This document shows, piece after piece, positions 6,103-14,332 of a stretch of 64,000 bases of DNA. Made by a program: the position numbers and the translations under genes. The DNA lies in the NCBI GenBank assembly GCA_963522175.1, contig CAUQXC010000008.1, positions 5,595 through 69,594 on the forward strand, in the 5' to 3' direction. Numbering within the stretch: position 1 is the stretch's first letter; each line of letters opens with the position of its first letter. The notes beneath the pieces were generated by a model. The model saw only the letters and a list, made by a program, of their open reading frames with translations, searched no databases and had not been told where the DNA came from. This DNA is from CAKAHY01 sp963522175. GTDB taxonomy: Bacteria; Bacillota; Clostridia; Lachnospirales; Lachnospiraceae.

Positions 6103-8684
6103 TACACTACCTCGTAGCCCGCTTCAACTATTTTATCTTCAAGCATTTTTCTCGTTACTTCCTCCGTATGCTCAACCGAAACCTTTTTAAGCTCAAGGTC
6201 CGCTATTACCAAAGCCACTCCGGCTATTTTCGCAAGCTCTCCTTCAACCCTTTTTTTACAGTGTCCGCACATCATTCCGTTTACATTAATTTCCGTTTTC
6301 ATTAATTTTACCCTCTCTTCCTTTTCTTCTTTTATTTCTTTATTTTGTGTATCGCTGAGGCTTACACCTTCACGAATACCGGGTTTAAATGTTCTAAGTC
6401 TTAAAGCGTTTGTTACGACAAATAGGCTCGAAAGACTCATTGCCGCCGCCCCGAACATAGGGCTCAGTTTTAAGCCGAAGCTTAAAAAGAATACACCCGC
6501 AGCTACAGGTATACAAAGTACATTATAGAAAAACGCCCAAAACAGATTCTGTTTTATAGTTCTTATAGTGGCTTTACTGAGCTCGATGGCTATAACCACA
6601 TCCCTCAGGCTGGAATGCATAAGAACTATATCTGCCGAATCTATGGCTATATCGGTTCCCGCTCCTATGGCTATTCCCACATCGGCTCTTGCAAGCGCCG
6701 GCGAATCGTTTATACCGTCTCCCACCATAGCTACCTTATGTCCTGCCTCCATAAGAGCCCTTACCTTTTCTTCCTTCTCGGACGGTAAGACCTCCGCTAT
6801 GACCTCATCTATACCTGCCGAAGCCGCAACCGCCTTTGCCGTCCTTTCATTGTCACCGGTAAGCATTATGACCGAAACACCCTTGTCTTTGAGGGCTTTT
6901 ACAGCCTCTTTTGAGTCTTCCTTAATGGTATCCGACTCCGCTATTATGCCTATAATCTTTCCGCCTTTTGCGAAATACATAGGTGTTTTTCCCTCATTAG
7001 CAAGCGTTTTTGCTTTTTCCTCTATATCGTTAAGCTTGTCTTCCTTAATTTCTCCCGCTTCAATAAGTCTTTTAATATTGGAAAGATTTCCCGCAACAAG
7101 CTTTTCACCGTCCAGAAATGCACTTATACCTCTTCCCGAAATATTTTCGAAATTATCGACATCCGAGATTTCTATCCCCTTATTTTTCGCATAGCTTACT
7201 ATAGGTTCCGCAAGCGGATGCTCGGAAGCGTTTTCTATGCTTGCCGCCGCATGCAAAAGCTTTAATTCATCCGTACCGTTTAAAGGAATAATGTCCGTAA
7301 GCTCCGGCTTTCCTTTTGTTACCGTACCCGTTTTGTCCAAAACCACGGTATCTACACTATGCATGGTTTCAAGAGAAGCCGCCGATTTTATCAAAACACC
7401 GTAGCCCGCTCCCTTTCCTGTTCCTACCATAATCGCCACGGGAGTTGCAAGTCCCAAAGCACAAGGACAGGATATCACCAAAACGGATATCGCGTTCGAT
7501 AAGGCAAAGCTTAGTTCCTTTCCCGATAAGATCCAAGCCGTAAAAGTAAGCAAAGCTATACCCATGACTATAGGCACGAATATCCCCGATACCTTGTCCG
7601 CCATAGCCGCTATAGGTGCCTTCGATGATGCCGCTTCCTCCACCAGAGCTATTATTCTTGCTATGGTCGTATCCTCACCCACTTCTGTCGCCTTAAACTT
7701 AAAGTTTCCGTTTTTATTTATTGTAGCCGCAATAACCTTATCCCCTACATTTTTTTGTACCGGTATGGATTCACCCGTTATTGCCGACTCGTCTATTGCC
7801 GCACTTCCTTCAAGTATGATACCGTCCACAGCTATGCTTTCACCAGGTCTTACAACTATGATATCCCCTTTTTCTATTTCGGAAGCATCAAACTCGAATT
7901 CCGCATTATCCCTAAGTACCCTTGCTCTTTTAGGGCTTAAATCTATGAGCTTGCTTATGGCGCTTGTAGTTTTCGACTTTGAAACTGTTTCAAAATACTT
8001 TCCGAGCGTTATAAGCGTCAGTATCATTGATACCGATTCAAAATACAGGTTCATACGTATATGCATCACTTCGTCAAAATCCGGCACCGCCATCGCATAG
8101 CCCACCTGATACAGGGAAGCTATGCCGTGAACAAAAGCCGCCCCCGAGCCCACCGCAATAAGAGAATCCATATTGGGAGCTCCCTTGAACAAAGCCTTAA
8201 ATCCGTTTATATAATATTTTCTGTTAACATACATTACAGGTAAAACCAATAAAAATTGGCTTAAAGCAAAAGCAAAGGTATTTTTTGTCCCCGATAAAAA
8301 AGCCGGCTGCGGTAAGCCTGCCATACTTCCCATGCTTATATACATAAGCACAAGCAAAAATACGGCGGAAAACTTAAGCCTGAACCTCATATTTTCAATT
8401 TGTTCTTCTATCAGCTTTTTTCCCTTGTCCGCTGTGCCTGTCTTTGCCGCAGAGCTTGTGCTTTTTTTTACTTCACTAAGCGAAGCGCCGTAGCCTGCCC
8501 CCTCAACCGCCTTTATTATCTTCTCTTTATCAAGTTTTGTCTCATCATATTCAAGCTGCATGGAATTTGTCAGTAAATTCACATTGCAGGAAAGCATTCC
8601 TTCAAGCTTCGACACGGTTTTTTCAACCCTTGCGGAACAGGCCGCACAGGACATCCCGCTTATATCATATCTTTCTTTTATCAT
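6102..8684 (-). CDS. copA: Copper-translocating P1B-type ATPase with HMA domains at both ends
   Basis: An 860-residue Cu(I) efflux pump in the membrane. It has an N-terminal heavy-metal-associated domain (GMSCAACSAR, residues 10-20), the phosphatase loop TGES, the metal-site motif SCPCALGLATP in a membrane helix, the phosphorylation motif DKTGT and the hinge GDGINDSPALA. Unusually, about 65 residues at the C-terminus form a second HMA/CopZ-like domain with GMMCGHCKKRVE after a charged linker; most bacterial CopA proteins carry such domains only at the N-terminus. No separate copZ is seen nearby, so the chaperone may be fused here (inference). It is the first gene of a copA-csoR operon under a CsoR-like operator. 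Confidence 0.96.
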   Translation of the reverse strand: MIKERYDISGMSCAACSARVEKTVSKLEGMLSCNVNLLTNSMQLEYDETKLDKEKIIKAVEGAGYGASLSEVKKSTSSAAKTGTADKGKKLIEEQIENMRFRLKFSAVFLLVLMYISMGSMAGLPQPAFLSGTKNTFAFALSQFLLVLPVMYVNRKYYINGFKALFKGAPNMDSLIAVGSGAAFVHGIASLYQVGYAMAVPDFDEVMHIRMNLYFESVSMILTLITLGKYFETVSKSKTTSAISKLIDLSPKRARVLRDNAEFEFDASEIEKGDIIVVRPGESIAVDGIILEGSAAIDESAITGESIPVQKNVGDKVIAATINKNGNFKFKATEVGEDTTIARIIALVEEAASSKAPIAAMADKVSGIFVPIVMGIALLTFTAWILSGKELSFALSNAISVLVISCPCALGLATPVAIMVGTGKGAGYGVLIKSAASLETMHSVDTVVLDKTGTVTKGKPELTDIIPLNGTDELKLLHAAASIENASEHPLAEPIVSYAKNKGIEISDVDNFENISGRGISAFLDGEKLVAGNLSNIKRLIEAGEIKEDKLNDIEEKAKTLANEGKTPMYFAKGGKIIGIIAESDTIKEDSKEAVKALKDKGVSVIMLTGDNERTAKAVAASAGIDEVIAEVLPSEKEEKVRALMEAGHKVAMVGDGINDSPALARADVGIAIGAGTDIAIDSADIVLMHSSLRDVVIAIELSKATIRTIKQNLFWAFFYNVLCIPVAAGVFFLSFGLKLSPMFGAAAMSLSSLFVVTNALRLRTFKPGIREGVSLSDTQNKEIKEEKEERVKLMKTEINVNGMMCGHCKKRVEGELAKIAGVALVIADLELKKVSVEHTEEVTRKMLEDKIVEAGYEVV

Positions 8685-8722
8685 ATTACCTCCCGTTTTT
8701 AGAAAGCTCTTAAGTGTTGTTT

Positions 8723-8747
8723 AATACCCCCACTCCGTATTGGTATT
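8723..8747. promoter_or_regulatory. Probable CsoR operator upstream of copA
   Basis: AATACC (8723-8728) and GGTATT (8742-8747) form an inverted repeat with C/G-rich interior (ACCCCCAC on one side). This resembles known CsoR sites of TACCCC...GGGGTA type. It lies 39 bases upstream of the copA start, where binding would block the promoter. Confidence 0.6.
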
Positions 8748-8811
8748 GTAATTATAGCCCTAACGCCCGCTTTTGTCAATTATTTTCTACTTATATGCAA
8801 ATATAAACATT

Positions 8812-8847
8812 AAAAAGCGGGAAAGATATATTACTCTCCCGCTTTTT
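8812..8847 (-). terminator. Terminator after the thiamine gene cluster
   Basis: An 11-bp perfect stem AAAAAGCGGGA (8812-8822) / TCCCGCTTTTT (8837-8847) with T-tracts on both strands. It ends the thi operon on the minus strand and could also act in the other direction. Confidence 0.88.
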
Positions 8848-8891
8848 ATCACCGGACAAAATCAAAAACATCCGCCCATTTTTAAATTCTT

Positions 8892-9494
8892 TTAAATACC
8901 GCTCATCATACATACTCCAAAAGCCTTGTTTTCTATAGCTTTGTAGGCATTTTCTTTATTTATACCGCCTATAGCAAACACCGGTATATCCACACTTTCA
9001 CAAATATTTTTAAGCAAAGCAAGTCCTCTCGGAGGAATCCCCGGCTTACATGCGGTTTCAAATATATGTCCGTATATCAAATAGTTTGCTCCCAAAGCTC
9101 TTGCTCTGTAAGCTTCTTCTTTACTGTGAACGGAAACTCCTATCTCCTTGAAGCTTTCAAAAAATATTTTCTTTTTATCCGAGATGAACAACTTTTCAAA
9201 ATCCTCCATGCTAAGATGCACGGAGCTTATATTATATTTTATAGCAAGTTCAAGCTTTGTGTGTACACAGAGCTTTATTCTTTCCTTAAGCCCCAACTCT
9301 TTTTCAAGCTCCAGAAAGGAAAGCAAAAGTTTTTCATATTCATAGTCGTCAAGATCCTTCTCTCTAAGGATTACCGAGTCTATTTCAAAGCCTTCCAAAT
9401 ATTCGTTTTTCGAGTATTCGGTAAGTATTTCCTTAAATTTTGACACGAGATCTGCATGTAGGTTCCGATTCGTTACAATTTTCAATTTATACAC
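8892..9494 (-). CDS. ThiE/TenI family protein (thiamine phosphate synthase or thiazole tautomerase)
   Basis: A 200-residue TIM-barrel protein. It shows VILREKDL near residue 42, VHLS near 96, VSVHS near 125, and GHIFETACKPGIPPRGL near 146 followed by AIGGI. The HIFET...KPG..PRGL segment is typical of TenI, which aromatises the ThiG product, though ThiE and TenI share the fold and are often confused. As the last gene of a thiS-F-G-H cluster, a tautomerase role fits well; ThiE activity cannot be excluded. It lies 9 bases after thiH. Confidence 0.85.
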   Translation of the reverse strand: MYKLKIVTNRNLHADLVSKFKEILTEYSKNEYLEGFEIDSVILREKDLDDYEYEKLLLSFLELEKELGLKERIKLCVHTKLELAIKYNISSVHLSMEDFEKLFISDKKKIFFESFKEIGVSVHSKEEAYRARALGANYLIYGHIFETACKPGIPPRGLALLKNICESVDIPVFAIGGINKENAYKAIENKAFGVCMMSGI

Positions 9495-9503
9495 TTTCTT
9501 CTC

Positions 9504-10664
9504 CTAAGTAAGATTGATATAATCATTCATCACCGGCTGCATACCAAGTTTATTTATGCGCTCGCAAACATCAGCCACACTTCCGGAATCCGCTATCATA
9601 AATTGTTCATCTCCCTTTTTTTCTTCCTTTTTTGAATGTCTGCCTATACCCGTATCCACTCCGGCTGAAATTTTCGTTGCCGCAATATTTACGGCTCCGT
9701 CTCTGAATCTCGCACTTTCTCTGCTTGATACCGTAATACCGGCATACGGAAGAAAAAGTCTGTATGCACAAATCACCTGTAAAAGCTCTGTCTCCGAAAT
9801 ACTCTCTCCCTCTATTCCTTTTCCGTTTTTTATCGGTCTTAGTCTCGGACAGGACAGGGCTATTTCTGCATGAGGATATTTTTTTTGTAAAAGGAAAGCA
9901 TGATAAGCACAGGCAAAAGCATCTTTTCTGAAATCATCAAGCCCCAACAAGGCTCCAAGCCCCACCCCTCTCATTCCGCCCTTTAGGGCTCTCTCCTGTG
10001 CATTAAACCTGTATACAAAGCTTCTTTTATTTCCACCCAAATGAAGACTTGCATATTTTTTTGTATTGTAGGTTTCCTGAAACACAGTAACGAAATCAAC
10101 TCCGCAGGAATTTAGGTAGGCATAGCCCTCCTCATTTAAGGGATAAATTTCCACACCTATAAGCTTAAAATACTTTCTTGCAAGCTTACACGCCTTTCCT
10201 ATGTATTCAATATCCGAGTATTTGGGGCTTTCCCCGGTAAGTATAAGTATTTCCTGTAAACCGCTTGAAGCTATGCTTTTAAGCTCCTCTTCCACCTGCT
10301 CCGTATCAAGCTGCATACGCTTGATTTTATTATGTGAGTTGAAGCCGCAGTAAACACAATAGTTTTCACAATAATTTGATATATATAGGGGGGTAAACAG
10401 ATTTACATTTGTCCCGAAATACCTGTTTCTTTCCCTCTTTGCCTTTCCTGCCATTTCTTCTATGTAGGGTTTTGCCGCCTCCGACAGCAGGCATTTGTAA
10501 TCGGAAAGATTAATACTGTCCTTCATAAGCACGGCTTCAACATCTTTTTTTGTGTAAGAGCCGGCGTCAAAGCTTTCAAGAGCCGTAAGAACAGCCCTCA
10601 TGATATCATCATCTTTTGTTATTTCCATGCCTTCAAAATAAGACATGCAATCCGTATTTTGCAT
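9504..10664 (-). CDS. thiH: 2-iminoacetate synthase ThiH (radical SAM)
   Basis: A ~386-residue radical SAM enzyme that cleaves tyrosine to dehydroglycine for the thiazole ring, the anaerobic alternative to ThiO. The cluster motif CENYCVYC (C-x3-C-x2-C) lies near residue 87, followed by GFNSHNKIKR and the glycine-rich ILILTGESP. A C-terminal BATS-type region includes SSRESARFRDG. The ATG at 10664 is preferred because AAGGGG lies 8 bases upstream; a GTG three codons earlier overlaps that site. It sits between thiG and the TenI-like gene. Confidence 0.95.
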   Translation of the reverse strand: MQNTDCMSYFEGMEITKDDDIMRAVLTALESFDAGSYTKKDVEAVLMKDSINLSDYKCLLSEAAKPYIEEMAGKAKRERNRYFGTNVNLFTPLYISNYCENYCVYCGFNSHNKIKRMQLDTEQVEEELKSIASSGLQEILILTGESPKYSDIEYIGKACKLARKYFKLIGVEIYPLNEEGYAYLNSCGVDFVTVFQETYNTKKYASLHLGGNKRSFVYRFNAQERALKGGMRGVGLGALLGLDDFRKDAFACAYHAFLLQKKYPHAEIALSCPRLRPIKNGKGIEGESISETELLQVICAYRLFLPYAGITVSSRESARFRDGAVNIAATKISAGVDTGIGRHSKKEEKKGDEQFMIADSGSVADVCERINKLGMQPVMNDYINLT

Positions 10665-10676
10665 TTTTTCCACCCC

Positions 10677-11447
10677 TTAATCCTCTAAAAATCCGGTAAG
10701 CGGTGAGGAAGCCTCGGCTCCTTTTTCCAGCACTCTTCCAAGACCCGAAAGGTATGCCTTTCTTCCCGCCTCTATGGCAAGACGGAAGCTTTCCGCCATC
10801 ATGGGTATATCTCCCGCCGTAGCTACAGCCGTATTTGCCATAACGGCGGATGCCCCCATCTCCATAGCTTCACAGGCTTGTGAAGGTTTTCCTATTCCGG
10901 CATCAACAATTACAGGTAAATCAAGCTCATCTATAATTATTTGTATAAATTCCTTGGTTACAAGCCCTTTATTGGAGCCTATGGGAGCCCCGAGGGGCAT
11001 TATGCATGCCGCTCCGGCTTCTCTAAGCTGTCTTGCGACATTAAGATCCGGATACATGTAGGGCATTACCGTAAACCCTTCATTTGCAAGTATCTGCGTC
11101 GCCTTTACGGTTTCATAATTATCCGGCAAAAGATACTTCGAATCCCGAATAACCTCTATTTTTATCATATCCGTGCCGGCACATTCTCTCGCAAGTCTTG
11201 CTATTCTGACAGCCTCTTCGGCATTTCTTGCCCCCGAGGTGTTCGGAAGCAGACTTACACTCTTCGGTATATAGTCCAATATGTTTTCGGTACTGTCTTG
11301 TGTTCTTCTGAGTGCCAAGGTAATAATCTCGGCTTTTGCACAATTTACCGCAGCTTCTATCAGCCTTAGCGAATACTTTCCCGAACCCAATATAAATCTT
11401 GAATTAAATTCTTTATTTCCCAAAATAAGTTTATCTTTTTTCTTCAT
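10677..11447 (-). CDS. thiG: Thiazole synthase ThiG
   Basis: A 256-residue TIM-barrel enzyme that forms the thiazole phosphate carboxylate from deoxyxylulose phosphate, dehydroglycine and ThiS thiocarboxylate. Family landmarks are SRFILGSGKY near residue 15, the LLPNTSGARNAEEA stretch near 67, MPLGAPIGSNKG near 150, and DAGIGKPSQACEAMEMG near 182. Full length for the family. It lies between thiF and thiH with a GGGGGAAA site before the ATG. Confidence 0.97.
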   Translation of the reverse strand: MKKKDKLILGNKEFNSRFILGSGKYSLRLIEAAVNCAKAEIITLALRRTQDSTENILDYIPKSVSLLPNTSGARNAEEAVRIARLARECAGTDMIKIEVIRDSKYLLPDNYETVKATQILANEGFTVMPYMYPDLNVARQLREAGAACIMPLGAPIGSNKGLVTKEFIQIIIDELDLPVIVDAGIGKPSQACEAMEMGASAVMANTAVATAGDIPMMAESFRLAIEAGRKAYLSGLGRVLEKGAEASSPLTGFLED

Positions 11448-11471
11448 AGCTTTCCCCCACTTTTTATATTT

Positions 11472-12104
11472 TTATTTTTCCTCTCCCGCCGCAAGTCTCA
11501 GTAAAATATTTGCCTGATGAGCCGCACATATCATAACTCTGGGCGCCATCATACCTTCATACTCCTTAAAATCCGAATACTCGTCTCCGCAAACATAAAG
11601 ATTTTTGAGTACCTTCTTTGTCTTTATTTCGTTTGCCGAACCCAAACCCGCCATACCGGAAGCGCTTACAATAATTTTTTCGGGACAGGATGATAAAATT
11701 TCAGAAATTATATCCGCCTTTGTCTTAGCATCATCAAAGGCTTCGCAAATATAATCGCAGCCCTCTGTAAGTTCTGCAACGTTCTCTCTGCTTACTTTTA
11801 TGTTATGAATATCTATTTTTACAAAAGGATTGACCTCTTCGATAATTTTTTTCATTGCATCCGCTTTTTGCATACCGATATGAGCCCTTCTGTACTGCTG
11901 CCTGTTCAGATTGCCTACCTCAACTTTGTCAAAATCGACCAGTCTTAAGCTCCCTATGCCGGATCTTGCAAGAAGTAAAGCGACATTGGAGCCCAGTCCT
12001 CCGAGTCCCAAAATAACAATTTTACTTTTTTTGAAATTATCCTTGAAGCCTTGTATATTTCTTTCCGTAAACCTATCAAAGCTGAAATTTTTGCTATTAT
12101 TCAT
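11472..12104 (-). CDS. thiF: ThiF family sulfur-carrier adenylyltransferase
   Basis: A 210-residue E1-like enzyme that adenylates the C-terminal glycine of ThiS. The nucleotide fold shows ILGLGGLGSNVALLLARSG near residue 31, VDFDKVEVGNLNRQ near 56, and QKADAMKKIIEEVNPF near 78. It lacks the CxxC zinc pairs of longer MoeB/ThiF proteins, as is usual for the short anaerobic form paired with ThiH. It follows thiS by 48 bases and precedes thiG by 24. Confidence 0.92.
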   Translation of the reverse strand: MNNSKNFSFDRFTERNIQGFKDNFKKSKIVILGLGGLGSNVALLLARSGIGSLRLVDFDKVEVGNLNRQQYRRAHIGMQKADAMKKIIEEVNPFVKIDIHNIKVSRENVAELTEGCDYICEAFDDAKTKADIISEILSSCPEKIIVSASGMAGLGSANEIKTKKVLKNLYVCGDEYSDFKEYEGMMAPRVMICAAHQANILLRLAAGEEK

Positions 12105-12152
12105 ACTTTCCTTCCCTCGGTTAATCTTTATAAATAAGTTATAGTTAAAATA

Positions 12153-12347
12153 TTAACCTCCTCCGACAAGGGAAAGCACCTCCAGTCTATCCCCTTCTTT
12201 CAAAATTACCTGTCCGTAGTCAGCCTTTTTCACCACCTTTTCATTTAATTCGACCACCGTTTTTTCAAGCTTAAAGCCCTTTTGTTTCAAAAAGCTTTCA
12301 AGACTTTGTTTCTCATACTTTTCTTCTTTTCCGTTTATATATATCAT
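12153..12347 (-). CDS. thiS: Sulfur carrier protein ThiS
   Basis: A 64-residue beta-grasp protein starting MIYINGKEEKY and ending SLVGGG, the C-terminal Gly-Gly that is thiocarboxylated as sulfur donor for ThiG. The ATG at 12347 gives the normal ThiS length; an upstream start at 12389 would add 14 non-conserved residues lying in a terminator hairpin. The ribosome site GGGTGG is weak. It heads the thi cluster; no thiC, thiD or thiM is in the window. Confidence 0.9.
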   Translation of the reverse strand: MIYINGKEEKYEKQSLESFLKQKGFKLEKTVVELNEKVVKKADYGQVILKEGDRLEVLSLVGGG

Positions 12348-12364
12348 TTTACCCACCCATAAGC

Positions 12365-12392
12365 AAAAAACCGGAGCCTTTTTAAGCATCCG
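12365..12392 (-). terminator. Short hairpin with T6 before thiS
   Basis: On the minus strand, CGGATGC and GCTCCG pair with one bulged T, followed by GTTTTTT. It lies between the upstream membrane-protein gene and thiS, only about 18 bases before the thiS start, so it may be a weak terminator or an attenuator for the thi genes. Confidence 0.5.
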
Positions 12393-12415
12393 ATTTTTCT
12401 TTATACGTACATTAT

Positions 12416-12856
12416 TTACTTGTTTTTAACAACAAAACCGTCATTTCTGTCAAAGGAAATTAAATATTCCTTACCCGGCTCAAGATTCACTTCAACATCA
12501 ACGAAATCCGTGCTTGAATTTACTCTTCTGTAGAAAAATCCCGCTCTGCTCTTAAAGTACTGAAGCATAAGCACGGAAGTTCCCGGTTTTACATAAACAC
12601 CGCCGTTGAACAAAGCCGGTCTTTCATCATCAACACTTCCCACCAAAATTCTTGAACTCATGAACACATAATATGTTGACTTTAAGTATACCTTTACCGC
12701 ATCCGGATGTTTTTCCAAATATGCTTTCACCGCATTTTTATTGCTTATAAAACTCATAACAGCGCTTACTGCAGAAAAAATACAAATTCCCGCAAAAATA
12801 ACAACGTATATAACAGGTATCGATGAACCTCCAAATGTGATTTCTCCGCCTATCAT
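12416..12856 (-). CDS. Hypothetical protein with one N-terminal membrane segment
   Basis: I do not recognise this 146-residue protein. Residues 12-40 form a hydrophobic segment (VIYVVIFAGICIFSAVSAV), followed by a ~105-residue soluble, beta-rich region with YYVFMSSRILVGSV and NLEPGKEYLISFDRNDG. No signal-peptidase site is evident, so it is probably anchored. It is followed by a hairpin with T6 and then thiS, and preceded by 87 bases after zwf, so it probably has its own promoter. No link to thiamine or pentose phosphate metabolism is visible. Confidence 0.6.
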   Translation of the reverse strand: MIGGEITFGGSSIPVIYVVIFAGICIFSAVSAVMSFISNKNAVKAYLEKHPDAVKVYLKSTYYVFMSSRILVGSVDDERPALFNGGVYVKPGTSVLMLQYFKSRAGFFYRRVNSSTDFVDVEVNLEPGKEYLISFDRNDGFVVKNK

Positions 12857-12943
12857 ACCTTACCTCCTAATCAAACTTATTTTTAATATTTTATGCACCC
12901 GTATAATAATATAGTAAAGTAATTAAAAAGGCAAGCTTAATCT

Positions 12944-14332
12944 TTATAAATTTTCTCTCCAGTACAAATCCTTGTTCTTGGTAAGATTATTCATTTCTTT
13001 AGGTCCCGCACTTCCCTGCTCATACCCGTAAACCGGAAGCTTTTCCCTGTCATACAGATCTTTTAGCCCCTGTATATACCTCCAGCTTGTCTCTATCTGA
13101 TCCCATTTACTGAACCACGAATTATCCCCTTCTATACAGGCGAGTATCATTCTTTCGTATGCCTCAGGCGTATTCTGCCTGAATATATCGTTACAATTTT
13201 GGCAAAACTCCATTTTTGCCTTTGTAAGTCCGTTTTCTTCTCCCGGTGTCTTGATATTGAACTCAAAATATACTCCCTCCGTCGGTTGTACCTTGATGAT
13301 TAAGACATTAGGGTCTACAGTTTCCGAAACACGCTTAAAGGTAATTACAACCTCTACTTCTCTGTTGCCGCATCTTTTACCTGTTCTGATGAAGAAGGGC
13401 ACATCCTGCCACCTTTCATTATCTATAAAAAGCTTTAAACAGGCATAGGTTTCCGTATTTGAATCGGAATCCACCTTGTCTTCTTGCCTATACCCCTCAT
13501 ACTGGGCTAAAAGTACGCTGTCTTTTATATCTATTTTTTCTATAGGTCTTAGCTGTCTTAAAACTTTCGACTGCTCCTCGCTTATTACCCCTTTAGTATC
13601 GTCAAGGGCAACTATACTGAGTATTTGAAGCAGATGGTTTTGAACCATGTCCTTAAGAGCCCCCGCTTTATCATAATAAGGACCTCTGGTTTCCACTCCC
13701 ACCGTTTCAAGAGCCGAAATATGCACACCGGCAATGTTTTCCCTCGACCATGCATTCGCTATTATAGGATTCGTCTCCCTTAAGGAAATAATGTTCCTTA
13801 CCATTTCTTTACCGAGATAATGGTCTATTCTGAAAATATTGTATTTCCCGAAAGTATTGTCAAGCCTCTCGCTTAAAACCTTCGCAGACTCCAAATCCGT
13901 TCCGAACGGCTTCTCCAAAATTATTTTCGGATGATATATATTTTCGCAAAGACTTATTCCCTCACTTATTACATTGAAAAACTGAGGTGCAACGGCATAG
14001 TATATAAGATTATTCTTGTAATCAAGCTTAGAATAAAATTCATTTAAACCTCTGTATTCTTCAAGCTTGGTAAAATCCATTTTATAATAAACTATATGCT
14101 TGTAAAAATTCTTTAAGCTTTCCTCGTCATACTCCAATCTTGCAAATTTTCTAAGCCACTCATCAACCGTTCCTATGTAATCCTCGTTTGTATATTCTCT
14201 TCTGCCTATAATTATTATCTTGAAATCTTCTCCTAAAAGCCCTCTGTAGAATAAATTATAGACAGCCGGAACCAATTTTCTGTAAGTTAAATCTCCGGTT
14301 CCTCCAAAAATCGTTATCGCTATCTTATTCAT
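12944..14332 (-). CDS. zwf: Glucose-6-phosphate 1-dehydrogenase
   Basis: A 462-residue NADP-linked enzyme converting glucose-6-phosphate to 6-phosphogluconolactone. The dinucleotide motif IFGGTGDLTYRKL is at residues 8-20, and the active-site RIDHYLGKE is near residue 168. Later family stretches include the LLQILSIVALDD region and FIRTGKRC. It overlaps the end of gnd by 8 bases, and is the last gene of a pgl-gnd-zwf operon holding the whole oxidative branch. Confidence 0.97.
   Translation of the reverse strand: MNKIAITIFGGTGDLTYRKLVPAVYNLFYRGLLGEDFKIIIIGRREYTNEDYIGTVDEWLRKFARLEYDEESLKNFYKHIVYYKMDFTKLEEYRGLNEFYSKLDYKNNLIYYAVAPQFFNVISEGISLCENIYHPKIILEKPFGTDLESAKVLSERLDNTFGKYNIFRIDHYLGKEMVRNIISLRETNPIIANAWSRENIAGVHISALETVGVETRGPYYDKAGALKDMVQNHLLQILSIVALDDTKGVISEEQSKVLRQLRPIEKIDIKDSVLLAQYEGYRQEDKVDSDSNTETYACLKLFIDNERWQDVPFFIRTGKRCGNREVEVVITFKRVSETVDPNVLIIKVQPTEGVYFEFNIKTPGEENGLTKAKMEFCQNCNDIFRQNTPEAYERMILACIEGDNSWFSKWDQIETSWRYIQGLKDLYDREKLPVYGYEQGSAGPKEMNNLTKNKDLYWRENL

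Noticed and set aside
12348..12943. TPP riboswitch upstream of thiS or of the membrane-protein gene
   Set aside because: I saw no CTGAGA-type core or paired thiamine-box pattern. Only a short hairpin with T6 is present.
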